NCBI GenBank assembly: GCA_964500775.1
Contig: CAZCQG010000009.1
Coordinates: forward strand, 1-59,745
Direction: 5' to 3'
From: CAZCQG01 sp964500775
GTDB lineage: Bacteria > Campylobacterota > Campylobacteria > Campylobacterales > CAZCQG01
Length of the DNA: 59,745 nt
Shown here one piece after another: positions 1 through 7,654 of this stretch (within the stretch, counting starts at the first letter, position 1; every line of letters begins with the position of its first letter). The notes under the pieces are model-generated. The model saw only the letters and a program-made list of their open reading frames with translations. It was not told the DNA's origin and did no database searches. Both the position numbers and the translations under genes were made by a program.

Positions 1-458
1 AGTCCCGTGTCGATCCTACCGCCGTTTATATAGACGTTCCAAGAATCTCCGCTTCTTTTCGCATCTATCGCTACGACGATACATTGCGAGCCGAAACGCT
101 TTGCCCCTTCATCGATAAAAGGGGGATTTTTGATGGCGGAGGAGTTGATGCTCACTTTATCGCAGCCTGCTTTGAGGAGTTTGTATATATCGTCGTTTGT
201 CCTGATACCGCCGCCTACGGTAAGTGGGATAAAGACCTCTTTTGCCACCGCCTCGACGATGTGCACTATCGTGTCGCGCTCTTCATGGCTGGCGGTGATG
301 TCTAGAAATGTAATCTCATCAGCCCCTTCGGCATTGTATCGTTTGGCTACTTCCACAGGATCACCTGCGTCTCGTAGTCCGACAAAGTTAACCCCTTTTA
401 CGACTCTTCCGTTGTTAATATCTAAACACGGTATGATTCTTTTCGCGAAGTATTGCAA
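1..458 (-). CDS. hisF: Imidazole glycerol phosphate synthase, cyclase subunit HisF (3' end outside the window)
   Basis: HisF forms the imidazole ring in histidine biosynthesis, using ammonia delivered by HisH, in the cytoplasm. About 152 N-terminal residues of a protein usually near 250 are visible. The read-through contains the family start AKRIIPCLD, the first catalytic Asp in CLDINNGRVVKG, the phosphate-binding stretch TVGGGIR and the second catalytic Asp in VVAIDAKR. I chose a TTG start because it begins LQYFAKRII at the expected family position and has an AGAGGGA Shine-Dalgarno 6-7 bases upstream; no ATG fits. The gene is divergent from rsmA across about 73 bp. The identification is secure; only the C-terminal part is unseen because the gene runs off the left edge. 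Confidence 0.95.
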   Translation of the reverse strand, partial: MQYFAKRIIPCLDINNGRVVKGVNFVGLRDAGDPVEVAKRYNAEGADEITFLDITASHEERDTIVHIVEAVAKEVFIPLTVGGGIRTNDDIYKLLKAGCDKVSINSSAIKNPPFIDEGAKRFGSQCIVVAIDAKRSGDSWNVYINGGRIDTG

Positions 459-531
459 TGAAATCCCTCTAGTTTAATAATAGTAATGTATAATGTTTGT
501 TCTTTATGACATTATATACTAAAGGGACTAA
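459..531. promoter_or_regulatory. Divergent promoter region between hisF and rsmA
   Basis: This AT-rich spacer separates divergent hisF and rsmA. On the plus strand there are -10-like hexamers TATAAT (489-494) and TATACT (515-520); on the minus strand TATAAT reads at 516-511. No convincing -35 element is placed at 17 bp from any of them, as is common in Campylobacterota. The individual start sites are inference. Confidence 0.35.
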
Positions 532-1338
532 ATGCCCGAAGGCATTGTTGCCAAAAAGAAATTCGGTCAAAACTTTTTAAAAGACAGATCGGTTGTAAGA
601 AAAATCGTCGAATCGATGCCCAAAAAAGAGATGCAAGTTGTTGAGATTGGGCCTGGGTTAGGTGATTTAACGGAAGAGTTGTTAAGGTATTACCGTGTAA
701 TAGCTTATGAAGTAGATGTTGATTTATACCAATTTTTGCTGAAAAAATTTAAAAGCGATATAGAGAGCGAAAGGCTTATTCTAAAACTTGGTGATGTTTT
801 AGAATATTGGGAGCGAGACGGCTTATTTGGAGATGCTTACCAAATAGTCGCAAATCTCCCGTATAACGTCGGCACAAATATTGTCCTTAGGGCTTTAAAA
901 GATCCTTTTTGTATGAATATCATTGCGATGTTGCAAAAAGAAGTTGCCTTAAAGTTTTGTGCGAATTCAGGCGAGAGCGAGTACTCTGCGATCGGAGTTA
1001 TCAGCCAAACCGTTGCTGATGGAAGGATACTCTTAGAAGTGCCCCCTACCGCATTTGAGCCTATGCCTAAAGTTGATTCTATAGTTTTTGAACTAGCAAA
1101 ATTTGAAAATTTTGACGACAGGGATTTCGAAAAGTTTCTAAGAGTCGCGTTTAGTGCTCCTAGAAAAATAGCTTTTAAGAATCTCTCTGCTTCATTTGAG
1201 AAAAAAGAACTTGAGATTGCCTATCAAGAAGAAAACCTTGATAGGAATCTTAGACCTCATCAAATCTCCGCTAAATACTACCACCTATTATTCAAACGAT
1301 TAAAAAAAGGTGACATAAATGGAAAACAACGAGAGTAA
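532..1338 (+). CDS. rsmA: 16S rRNA (adenine1518-N6/adenine1519-N6)-dimethyltransferase RsmA (KsgA)
   Basis: RsmA dimethylates two adjacent adenines in the 3' terminal helix of 16S rRNA during 30S maturation, using S-adenosylmethionine. The 268-residue protein has the family opening KKKFGQNFLKD near the N-terminus, the SAM-binding motif I EIGPGLGDLTEEL at about residues 38-50 and the catalytic NLPYN motif near residue 109. The length matches the family. The ATG at 532 follows AAAGGGA. The 3' end overlaps the start of the RNase J gene by 20 bp, so the two are probably translationally coupled. H. pylori has, as I recall, the same neighbours (ksgA, rnj, kpsF), which supports a conserved RNA-metabolism operon. 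Confidence 0.96.
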   Translation: MPEGIVAKKKFGQNFLKDRSVVRKIVESMPKKEMQVVEIGPGLGDLTEELLRYYRVIAYEVDVDLYQFLLKKFKSDIESERLILKLGDVLEYWERDGLFGDAYQIVANLPYNVGTNIVLRALKDPFCMNIIAMLQKEVALKFCANSGESEYSAIGVISQTVADGRILLEVPPTAFEPMPKVDSIVFELAKFENFDDRDFEKFLRVAFSAPRKIAFKNLSASFEKKELEIAYQEENLDRNLRPHQISAKYYHLLFKRLKKGDINGKQRE

Positions 1339-3283
1339 CGAGCAGCACGACGGTGAAGTTGGCAAGGATACGCCGGAAACACAGAGCAAGCCCCAAGAAC
1401 AAAGATCCCAAGAAGGGCAAAGACCCCAAGGACAAAGACCAAGAGGCAATAGAAATCAAAGAAGACCACAGAGACCAAGAGAGCAAGGCGGTAGCGATAA
1501 GCCGCAACTAAACGGTGAAATGAACTCCGTCGTCTATACGAAAGAGCTCAAAAAAAGCGTAGAGATAAACGGTAAAATACAAAAGAACAGACTAAACCCC
1601 CACTATAAACTCAACCTCAACACCAATGCAAAAGTGAGAATCACTCCGCTGGGCGGACTAGGAGAGATCGGCGGCAACATCACGATAATCGAAACACAAG
1701 AGAGTGCGATAATCGTAGATGTGGGGATGAGTTTCCCGAGTGATGATATGCACGGCGTAGATATTTTGATCCCCGATATTTCGTACCTCAAAGCGATAAA
1801 AGACAAAATCGCCGGTATCATCATCACGCATGCTCACGAAGATCACATCGGTGCCGTGCCGTATCTTTTTAAAGAGATGCAGTTTCCTTTGTATGGGACG
1901 GCGCTACCTTTGGGGATGATAGGAAATAAATTTGATGAGCACGGTTTAAAGCATCATAAAAAGCTTTTTAGACCGATTGAAAAAAGAAAAGCATATAAGA
2001 TCGGTGATTTTGAAGTGGAGTGGATTCATATTACCCACTCCGTTATTGATGCTTCCGCTTTGGCTATCACTAGTGAAGCGGGCACTATAATTCACACGGG
2101 CGACTTCAAGATAGATCATACGCCGATAGATAATTATCCGACAGACCTTCATAGGCTTGCGTATTATGGAGAAAAAGGGGTGATGTTGATGCTAAGTGAT
2201 AGCACCAACTCGCATAGAAGTGGGCATACACCTAGTGAGAGCTCCGTAGGACCGACGTTCGATATGCTCTTTCAGGGGGCAAAGGGAAGGGTGCTTATGT
2301 CTACGTTCTCTTCAAATATTCACAGGGTCTACCAGGCGATAGATTATGGTTTGAAATACAATAGAAAGATATGCGTCATAGGCAGATCTATGGAGAAAAA
2401 CCTAGAGATGGCTATGGAGCTCGGCTATATAAATCTCCCGCAGAACATCTTCATCGACGCACACGAAGTGGGCAAATACAACGATAATGAAGTCTTAATA
2501 GTCACTACCGGTAGTCAAGGAGAGACGATGTCTGCACTCTATAGAATGGCGACCGATGAGCATAGACACATAAAGATAAAAGAGAGCGATTCTATTATCA
2601 TTTCCGCAAAAGCGATTCCCGGTAATGAGGCTTCCGTTTCAGCAGTGCTCAACTTTTTGCTCAAAGCAGGGGCAAGTGTCCACTACCAAGATTTTAGCGA
2701 GATACACGTGAGCGGACACGCGGCTCAAGAAGAGCAAAAGCTTATGCTACGACTAGTAAAGCCGAAATACTTTCTCCCTGTTCACGGTGAGTACAATCAC
2801 CTCGTAAAACATAGAGATACGGCTATAAAATGCGGAATCCCTGAAAAAAATGTCATCCTAATGCAAGACGGAGACGTCGTCGAAGTGTGCCCCAATTATA
2901 TGAAAAAAGTGAAATCGGTGAAAACGGGCAAAGTCTTTATCGACAATCAAATCAACTCTCAAATAGAAAACGACGTCGTGCTTGATAGGCAAAAACTTGC
3001 GACTGACGGCATAGTAATGATCATCGCGCAAATATCTCAAGATACCCACTCACTCATAGGAAAACCAAAGGTTTCTAGCTATGGACTCGTACCTGATAAA
3101 GAGGATAAAGTTTTTTCAAAAGAGATGGAAGATGTATTGATACACTTTTTAAAGAATTGCAAAAAAGAGATTTTAAACAATGCAAAAACAATCGAAAATG
3201 AGATTCGACAAGTTGTCAGAAAGCATATTTTCAGAGGTACGAAAAAATACCCAATGATAGTGCCTACCGTATTTATAATGTAG
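1319..3283 (+). CDS. rnj: Ribonuclease J
   Basis: This is a metallo-beta-lactamase/beta-CASP family ribonuclease with endo- and 5'-3' exonuclease activity, central to mRNA decay in Campylobacterota, which lack RNase E. The zinc-binding motif THAHEDHIG lies near residues 168-177, followed by HTGDF, SDSTN and SGHA motifs further on. The protein is 654 residues, about 100 longer than Bacillus RNase J, because of an N-terminal extension; residues about 20-55 are low-complexity and rich in Gln, Arg and Pro (for example GQRPQGQRPRGNRNQRR). An extension of this kind is known in H. pylori RNase J. The start overlaps rsmA by 20 bp, and the stop is directly followed by the isomerase start, so the three genes form one operon. 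Confidence 0.95.
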   Translation: MENNESNEQHDGEVGKDTPETQSKPQEQRSQEGQRPQGQRPRGNRNQRRPQRPREQGGSDKPQLNGEMNSVVYTKELKKSVEINGKIQKNRLNPHYKLNLNTNAKVRITPLGGLGEIGGNITIIETQESAIIVDVGMSFPSDDMHGVDILIPDISYLKAIKDKIAGIIITHAHEDHIGAVPYLFKEMQFPLYGTALPLGMIGNKFDEHGLKHHKKLFRPIEKRKAYKIGDFEVEWIHITHSVIDASALAITSEAGTIIHTGDFKIDHTPIDNYPTDLHRLAYYGEKGVMLMLSDSTNSHRSGHTPSESSVGPTFDMLFQGAKGRVLMSTFSSNIHRVYQAIDYGLKYNRKICVIGRSMEKNLEMAMELGYINLPQNIFIDAHEVGKYNDNEVLIVTTGSQGETMSALYRMATDEHRHIKIKESDSIIISAKAIPGNEASVSAVLNFLLKAGASVHYQDFSEIHVSGHAAQEEQKLMLRLVKPKYFLPVHGEYNHLVKHRDTAIKCGIPEKNVILMQDGDVVEVCPNYMKKVKSVKTGKVFIDNQINSQIENDVVLDRQKLATDGIVMIIAQISQDTHSLIGKPKVSSYGLVPDKEDKVFSKEMEDVLIHFLKNCKKEILNNAKTIENEIRQVVRKHIFRGTKKYPMIVPTVFIM

Positions 3284-4255
3284 ATGCAAATGAAAATAAT
3301 ACCGACAGCTAAAGAGGTTTTGGAAATTGAGGCAAAATCACTGCTCGATGCAAAAGCTTTTATTGATGAGCAATTTGAAAAAGCGATAGATATTATTCAA
3401 ACTACAAGTGGAAAGCTAATAGTCACCGGTGTCGGTAAATCGGGTTTGGTGGGGAGCAAAATAGCGGCTACGTTTGCCAGTACGGGGACGAGCAGTTTTT
3501 TCTTGCATCCTACCGAAGCGCTCCACGGTGATCTCGGTATGATCGGAAAAGAGGATAGTATTTTGGCTATCAGTTACAGTGGAGAGAGCGAAGAGATCAA
3601 AGGAATATTGCCGCATATCAAAAGGAACGGTATTCGGATAATCGCAATGACTTCGCGCAAAGATTCTTCCTTGGCGCAATTTGCAGATGCGTTTATCAAT
3701 ATAAAAGTCGCGCAAGAGGCTTGCCCTCTCAATGCTGCTCCGACAAGTTCTACGACACTCACGATGGCTTTGGGAGATGCGTTGGCGGTCACATTGATGA
3801 AATTGCGTGGTTTCAAAAAGGAAGATTTTGCGCAGAATCATCCGGGCGGCTCATTGGGGAAGCGACTTTTTCTCAAAGCCTCTGATCTACTAAAAAGAGA
3901 AAATCTCCCCATAGTTTCACGTGAAACAAAACTCAAAGACGCTATAGTGGTGATGAGCCAAGGGAGAATAGGGAATCTCTTAATAATCAACGAGAGCGGT
4001 GCACTTGAAGGAGTGTTGAGTGACGGAGATTTACGACGTGCGTTGATGGAAAAAGACTTCACCCTTGAAAAACCAACATTAGAGTATGCGACGAAAAATC
4101 CAACTTGTTGCGATGATATAAATATATTGGCATATGATGCACTTTCTCTAATCGAAGAGAAGAAGATACAACTACTCGTTTTTATCGATCGGGAGAGAAA
4201 ACCGATAGGCGTATTACATATTCATGACTTGGTCGAAGCAGGAATTAAAAGTTAA
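3284..4255 (+). CDS. kdsD: Arabinose-5-phosphate isomerase (KdsD/KpsF family)
   Basis: The enzyme interconverts ribulose 5-phosphate and arabinose 5-phosphate, the first committed step toward Kdo for lipopolysaccharide. The 323-residue protein has an N-terminal SIS sugar-isomerase domain with GVGKSGLVGSKIAATF and the HPTEALHGDLG segment, and two C-terminal CBS domains (from about residue 200; GVLSDGDLRR is visible). The ATG at 3284 abuts the stop codon of rnj; an ATG two codons later (MKIIPT) is an equally plausible start. I see no separate promoter, so it is probably cotranscribed with rsmA-rnj. Function is confident. Whether it serves core LPS (KdsD) or capsule (KpsF) cannot be told, although no capsule genes are nearby. 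Confidence 0.92.
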   Translation: MQMKIIPTAKEVLEIEAKSLLDAKAFIDEQFEKAIDIIQTTSGKLIVTGVGKSGLVGSKIAATFASTGTSSFFLHPTEALHGDLGMIGKEDSILAISYSGESEEIKGILPHIKRNGIRIIAMTSRKDSSLAQFADAFINIKVAQEACPLNAAPTSSTTLTMALGDALAVTLMKLRGFKKEDFAQNHPGGSLGKRLFLKASDLLKRENLPIVSRETKLKDAIVVMSQGRIGNLLIINESGALEGVLSDGDLRRALMEKDFTLEKPTLEYATKNPTCCDDINILAYDALSLIEEKKIQLLVFIDRERKPIGVLHIHDLVEAGIKS

Positions 4256-4312
4256 TCAAACAAGGAATGAAACTGGCTTAAGTAATAAGAGTTATTTGTT
4301 TGGAGTGGCTAA

Positions 4313-4555
4313 ATGTTTGAAAAAATAGATATGTTGATTAGGGATATAGAAAGTTCGGTAGAAGAGATAAATATTATGCTCAATATGGCAAAAATCTCTT
4401 TTTTGGATTATGTGATGATACGTCGCGGTGAAAAAGAGATACCCGAAGGTCTCGGTGCTTGGAATCTTCAATCGTTAGATCAAGAGGTAGCAAACCTCAA
4501 GGAAACTATAGAAAAGTTAGAAAAATTTAAACGGGAAGTATTGACGTTTCGATAA
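4313..4555 (+). CDS. Small conserved-looking protein of unknown function
   Basis: I do not recognise this 80-residue protein. It is soluble, with no signal peptide or membrane segment. It has an acidic helical N-terminus (MFEKIDMLIRDIESSVEEIN), a middle segment FLDYVMIRRGEKEIPEGLGAW, and a C-terminal heptad-like stretch (LDQEVANLKETIEKLEKF) that suggests a short coiled coil. The ATG has a good TGGAGTGG Shine-Dalgarno. It lies 57 bp after kdsD on the same strand and is likely the last gene of that operon. Its stop codon overlaps the T-tract of the terminator that serves the gene on the other strand. Codon use resembles its neighbours, so I consider it a real gene. Confidence 0.7.
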   Translation: MFEKIDMLIRDIESSVEEINIMLNMAKISFLDYVMIRRGEKEIPEGLGAWNLQSLDQEVANLKETIEKLEKFKREVLTFR

Positions 4556-4578
4556 AAAAAGCCGCTTGAAAAAGCGGC
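4554..4578 (-). terminator. Rho-independent terminator of the small minus-strand gene
   Basis: A perfect 7-bp stem GCCGCTT / AAGCGGC with a GAAA loop lies at 4561-4578. Read on the minus strand it is followed by seven T residues (4560-4554), the classical intrinsic terminator. On the plus strand no T-tract follows, so it should act mainly leftward, on the transcript of the 56-residue gene at 4595-4765. Confidence 0.85.
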
Positions 4579-4594
4579 TAAAAAAGATGGCGGA

Positions 4595-4765
4595 TTAATT
4601 TTGCTCCGCTTTTAAGTGGTGCTTCCAAACTTGTGCAAGCTTTTTGTTGTAGTACTTTAAGCCCTCTTTTTTGCCCATTCTCTTAGGCAATTTTTTGATC
4701 ACAATCTCCCCATCTTTTATTTGGCACAATTCTCTTTGCTGATAGAGTGACTCTCCGTATGTCAA
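4595..4765 (-). CDS. Small basic protein of unknown function (56 residues)
   Basis: This short gene starts with TTG (minus strand 4765-4763), encodes LTYGESLYQQRELCQIKDGE at its start and ends KLAQVWKHHLKAEQN. It is rich in Lys and Gln, has one Cys (residue 14) and no membrane segment. It is supported by a complete expression unit: TTGAAA-17 bp-TATAAT promoter, a GGGGG Shine-Dalgarno about 5 bases before the start, the reading frame, and an intrinsic terminator 17 bp after the stop. The frame has no internal stop over 56 codons and reads natural-looking protein. I do not recognise the family. A conserved small protein or a small regulatory RNA from the same promoter are both possible; the ribosome-binding site favours protein. 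Confidence 0.72.
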   Translation of the reverse strand: MTYGESLYQQRELCQIKDGEIVIKKLPKRMGKKEGLKYYNKKLAQVWKHHLKAEQN

Positions 4766-4803
4766 AGCTGAACCCCCATTAGTGAGATGAAAATAATGCC
4801 GTT

Positions 4804-4832
4804 ATTATAGTCAAATCAAAAAGAGATTTCAA
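4804..4832 (-). promoter_or_regulatory. Sigma-70 promoter of the small minus-strand gene
   Basis: Reading the minus strand, TTGAAA (4832-4827) and TATAAT (4809-4804) are separated by exactly 17 bp. The predicted start of transcription is about 30 bp upstream of the TTG start codon. It is among the best-formed promoters in the window. Confidence 0.75.
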
Positions 4833-4945
4833 CACTTGAAAGCAAAAAATTATTAGATTTTAAAAAAAATACGCACTAGTAAGGAAAAATTAAGTTTAAT
4901 TGACATAAGAAAATGAAAAGTCAAAATATTGAAATGTGAACCAAC

Positions 4946-5365
4946 TTAGATTTTATTCTGGGTGTCTAGCCAAATCCGTATCTTTTTGTCTTCATCCATA
5001 ATATGCGTGACTATCCATTGGTTGAGAAAATGGACAAGATCGATTTCGAGTTTTCTTAGATTAGGACTTTGTTTGAGTAACACGTTCATTTCATTGATAA
5101 TATGCTCATGCGTCTGTATATGGTGCGGTAGCTCCGGATACCCTATTTGGCGCATATATTCCTCTTCGTCGTGGAAATGGCGCTTCACGTAGTCGTACAG
5201 GTGGTGCAAAACACCTTTGAGCATCTCTCTATCGGGTTCATAGTCTTTATTTCTCAAAGATTCTGGATTGAGTGCCAACACTTTGTTTGCTATCACGAAC
5301 AATTCCTTGTGTTGGGCATCTATCGCTTCGATTCCCAAGCTATAATCATCCTTCCAAAAAAACAT
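4946..5365 (-). CDS. Bacteriohemerythrin
   Basis: Hemerythrins bind O2 at a non-haem di-iron centre and serve in oxygen sensing, storage or delivery in microaerophiles. The 139-residue single-domain protein has the expected ligand pattern: His19 in DAQHKEL, a His pair at 54-55, HxxxE at His63-Glu67, HxxxH at His82-His86, and HxxxxD at His121-Asp126. The length fits a single four-helix domain, with no fused output domain. The ATG follows GGAGGAG. The leader contains a 12-bp perfect palindrome between a TATAAT -10 element and the Shine-Dalgarno. It is divergent from the aldo/keto reductase gene. Confidence 0.93.
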   Translation of the reverse strand: MFFWKDDYSLGIEAIDAQHKELFVIANKVLALNPESLRNKDYEPDREMLKGVLHHLYDYVKRHFHDEEEYMRQIGYPELPHHIQTHEHIINEMNVLLKQSPNLRKLEIDLVHFLNQWIVTHIMDEDKKIRIWLDTQNKI

Positions 5366-5385
5366 TTTCGCTCCTCCGTTTTATG

Positions 5386-5397
5386 GGCATATATGCC
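5386..5397. promoter_or_regulatory. 12-bp palindrome in the hemerythrin leader, possible operator
   Basis: The sequence GGCATATATGCC is a perfect palindrome in the 68-bp divergent spacer. On the minus strand it lies just downstream of a TATAAT element and about 9 bp before the Shine-Dalgarno of the hemerythrin gene; on the plus strand it lies about 36 bp before the aldo/keto reductase start. The position suits a repressor site for either gene, but no regulator is known. Confidence 0.4.
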
Positions 5398-5433
5398 TTT
5401 TTCAATTATACTAAAAATAAAAAAAGGTCGCGG

Positions 5434-6450
5434 ATGGAATTTCGATATATCGGGAGAAGCGGTCTGCGAGTCAGCCCTATTTGTATGGGGACGATGACTT
5501 TTGGACGCAAAAACACTAAAGAGGAATCACTCAAAATACTTGATTTTGCTTATGAAAACGGCATAAACTTTTTTGATACTGCCGAGATCTATCCCGTCCC
5601 CCCAAGTATGGAACTCGCAGGCGATACGGAGATTATCGTCGGAGAGTGGCTTTCGTCCAAACCGAGAGATTCTATAATACTGGCTACAAAGGTAGCGGGA
5701 GCGGCAAACGGCTGGTTTGTCCCACCGATTCGCCACGGATTGACCGCGATAGACAGATTCCATATAGAGAGGGCAGTGGAAGGAAGTTTGAAGCGACTCA
5801 AAACCGATTACATAGATCTTTACCAAGTTCATTGGCCAGATACCTTAGTGCCGCTCGAAGAATCGCTAGAAGCGCTCGATAGGCTCGTGCAAAGCGGCAA
5901 GGTAAGATATGTAGGCACCTCAAACGATAGCGCCTATGGGCTAACAAAGGCAAACGAGATAAGTAGACACAGAGGCTTTAAAAGATTTGAATCGATTCAA
6001 AACAATTTCTCTCTGCTCAACCGCAGATTCTTAGATAGTATCGCAGAAGTATGCAAAAAGGAGCAGATAAGTCTCCTCCCCTACTCTCCGATCGGCGGCG
6101 GGGTGCTAAGCGGCAAATATCAAAACGGTGCGATGCCGCAAGATGGGCGTTTTGCAGAGTACTTCAACGGCGAGGAGCGCCAAAGCAAGATGGCGTATAG
6201 ATTTGTCAACGAAAAAACACTCGCTTCGACGAAGGAATACATAGAAATAGCCGAATCTATCGGTATTTCAAGCGTACAACTCGCAGTTGCGTGGAGTAAA
6301 CAATTTGACTTCGTCGCTTCGACTATCATCGGTGCGACAAGTGTAGAGCAGCTTAGAGAATCGCTCAAAGCGATGGAGCTTACGCTAGATGCAGAGACAC
6401 TACAAAGATGCGACGCGGTACACGCAAAAATATTGTACCCGATGGGCTAA
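5434..6450 (+). CDS. Aldo/keto reductase, Tas-like
   Basis: A 338-residue NADPH-dependent oxidoreductase with a TIM-barrel fold. It resembles E. coli Tas in the opening MEFRYIGRSGLRVSPICMGTMTFG and the AEIYPVPP segment. The catalytic tetrad is visible: Asp and Tyr in FFDTAEIY, Lys in ILATKVAG and His in YQVHWPD. The NADPH-binding C-terminal part IIGATSVEQLRESL is also present. The reading frame is open further upstream, but I start at the ATG at 5434 because it gives the family N-terminus and has AAGGT upstream. It ends 2 bp before rsmH. The physiological substrate is unknown, since members of this family reduce many aldehydes and quinones. Confidence 0.88.
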   Translation: MEFRYIGRSGLRVSPICMGTMTFGRKNTKEESLKILDFAYENGINFFDTAEIYPVPPSMELAGDTEIIVGEWLSSKPRDSIILATKVAGAANGWFVPPIRHGLTAIDRFHIERAVEGSLKRLKTDYIDLYQVHWPDTLVPLEESLEALDRLVQSGKVRYVGTSNDSAYGLTKANEISRHRGFKRFESIQNNFSLLNRRFLDSIAEVCKKEQISLLPYSPIGGGVLSGKYQNGAMPQDGRFAEYFNGEERQSKMAYRFVNEKTLASTKEYIEIAESIGISSVQLAVAWSKQFDFVASTIIGATSVEQLRESLKAMELTLDAETLQRCDAVHAKILYPMG

Positions 6451-6452
6451 AT

Positions 6453-7361
6453 ATGGAATCACCACACGTTTCGGTGCTTTTAGAAGAGAGCGTAGGATTC
6501 TTCGTCGATATACCAAGCGGTACGGTCGTGGACTGCACGATGGGGTACGGAGGGCATAGCGGCAGGATATTGGAATCCAATAAAAATATCAGCGTCATAG
6601 GCATCGACAGGGACAAGGAAGCCATAGCCTTTTGCGGCAAAAAATTTGCGAATGAAAAGCGTATAAGTTTTATCAACGCCCCCTTTTCCGAAGGGCTAGC
6701 ACAAGTCGATCCAAAAGAGATACGCGGCGTGATTGCCGACCTTGGGGTCTCTTCGTTGCAGTTGGACAAAGAGGATAGGGGATTTGGGTTTGATTCTCTA
6801 AGTCTAGATATGCGGATGAATCAAGCAAGCGGCAAAAGCGCGGCGGATATTCTCAACACCTACAGAGAAGAAGAGCTTGCCGAGATCTTCTTCAAATACG
6901 GCGAGATACGCGAATCAAAGAAACTTGCCAGAGAAATAGCCGCATTCCGTCAAAAGCAAAGATTTAGCACTCCTCGCGAACTTGTCGAGATATGTGCCAA
7001 GGTGATACATAAAAGCTCCATCAATCCCGCGACCCTTGCTTTCCAGGCATTGCGAATCGAGGTCAACGACGAACTGGGTGAACTAGAGCGCGCACTGGAT
7101 GCGATGGAAAAATTCCGAGACTGCACCGTTGCTATCATCACGTTTCATTCATTGGAAGACAGGATTGTGAAACAGCGATTCAAAAAATGGGGACAGAACT
7201 GCATCTGCTCCCCCGATGTTTTTCGATGCGAATGCGGCAATAATAATGCGTTAGGGTGTATAATCACAAAAAAACCCATAGCACCGAGCAACGAAGAGAT
7301 ACGGCATAATAGACGCTCTCGGAGCGCGAAGCTGCGGGTATTTAAATTGGAGGGGAATTGA
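6453..7361 (+). CDS. rsmH: 16S rRNA (cytosine1402-N4)-methyltransferase RsmH
   Basis: RsmH (MraW) methylates N4 of C1402 in the 16S rRNA decoding centre. The protein starts MESPHVSVLLEESV, has the SAM-binding motif VDCTMGYGGHSG at about residues 23-34, the DLGVSSLQLD stretch, the GFSFD-like GFGFDSLSLDMRM stretch, and the C-terminal FHSLEDRIVK. At 302 residues it fits the family. I use the ATG at 6453 because it gives the canonical N-terminus. Its TGA overlaps the TTG start of the next gene (TTGA), which indicates coupling to the FtsL-like protein, as in the division and cell-wall clusters of other bacteria. Confidence 0.96.
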   Translation: MESPHVSVLLEESVGFFVDIPSGTVVDCTMGYGGHSGRILESNKNISVIGIDRDKEAIAFCGKKFANEKRISFINAPFSEGLAQVDPKEIRGVIADLGVSSLQLDKEDRGFGFDSLSLDMRMNQASGKSAADILNTYREEELAEIFFKYGEIRESKKLAREIAAFRQKQRFSTPRELVEICAKVIHKSSINPATLAFQALRIEVNDELGELERALDAMEKFRDCTVAIITFHSLEDRIVKQRFKKWGQNCICSPDVFRCECGNNNALGCIITKKPIAPSNEEIRHNRRSRSAKLRVFKLEGN

Positions 7362-7645
7362 ACGCGCGATCGGATTTGCTTGATGAGATAGGGACGCTTC
7401 AAGATGACGGGATTCACTTCATCGGTCTTGGACTCAAACCGCTACTGATTGTTTTTACCGCCCTTATCGTAGTTTTGGCGCTCGGTATCCCAAAAATATA
7501 TCTAAGCAATAATATCTACTACAAAAGCAGAAACATTCAAAAGCTCCAAACAGAACTCGATGCATTACGAGAAGAGAATAAGATACTCAAAAGAAGCCTA
7601 GAGGATATAAAATTTAAGTATCTTACGACGGAAATCGATTTTTAA
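7358..7645 (+). CDS. FtsL-like cell-division membrane protein
   Basis: A 95-residue protein with a short cytoplasmic N-terminus, one transmembrane helix (about residues 28-48, PLLIVFTALIVVLALGIP) and a periplasmic coiled-coil segment (LQTELDALREENKILKRSLE). This architecture and its place directly after rsmH match FtsL/DivIC proteins, which bridge FtsQ and FtsB in the divisome. FtsL diverges very fast in sequence, so the call rests on architecture and position. The TTG start overlaps the rsmH stop by 4 bp and has a strong GGAGGGG Shine-Dalgarno. Confidence 0.68.
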   Translation: MNARSDLLDEIGTLQDDGIHFIGLGLKPLLIVFTALIVVLALGIPKIYLSNNIYYKSRNIQKLQTELDALREENKILKRSLEDIKFKYLTTEIDF

Positions 7646-7654
7646 AGAGGGCTT

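Noticed and set aside
84..477. Two open frames on the plus strand at the left edge
   Set aside because: They lie antisense to hisF, which has clear catalytic motifs, and their translations show no protein-like pattern.
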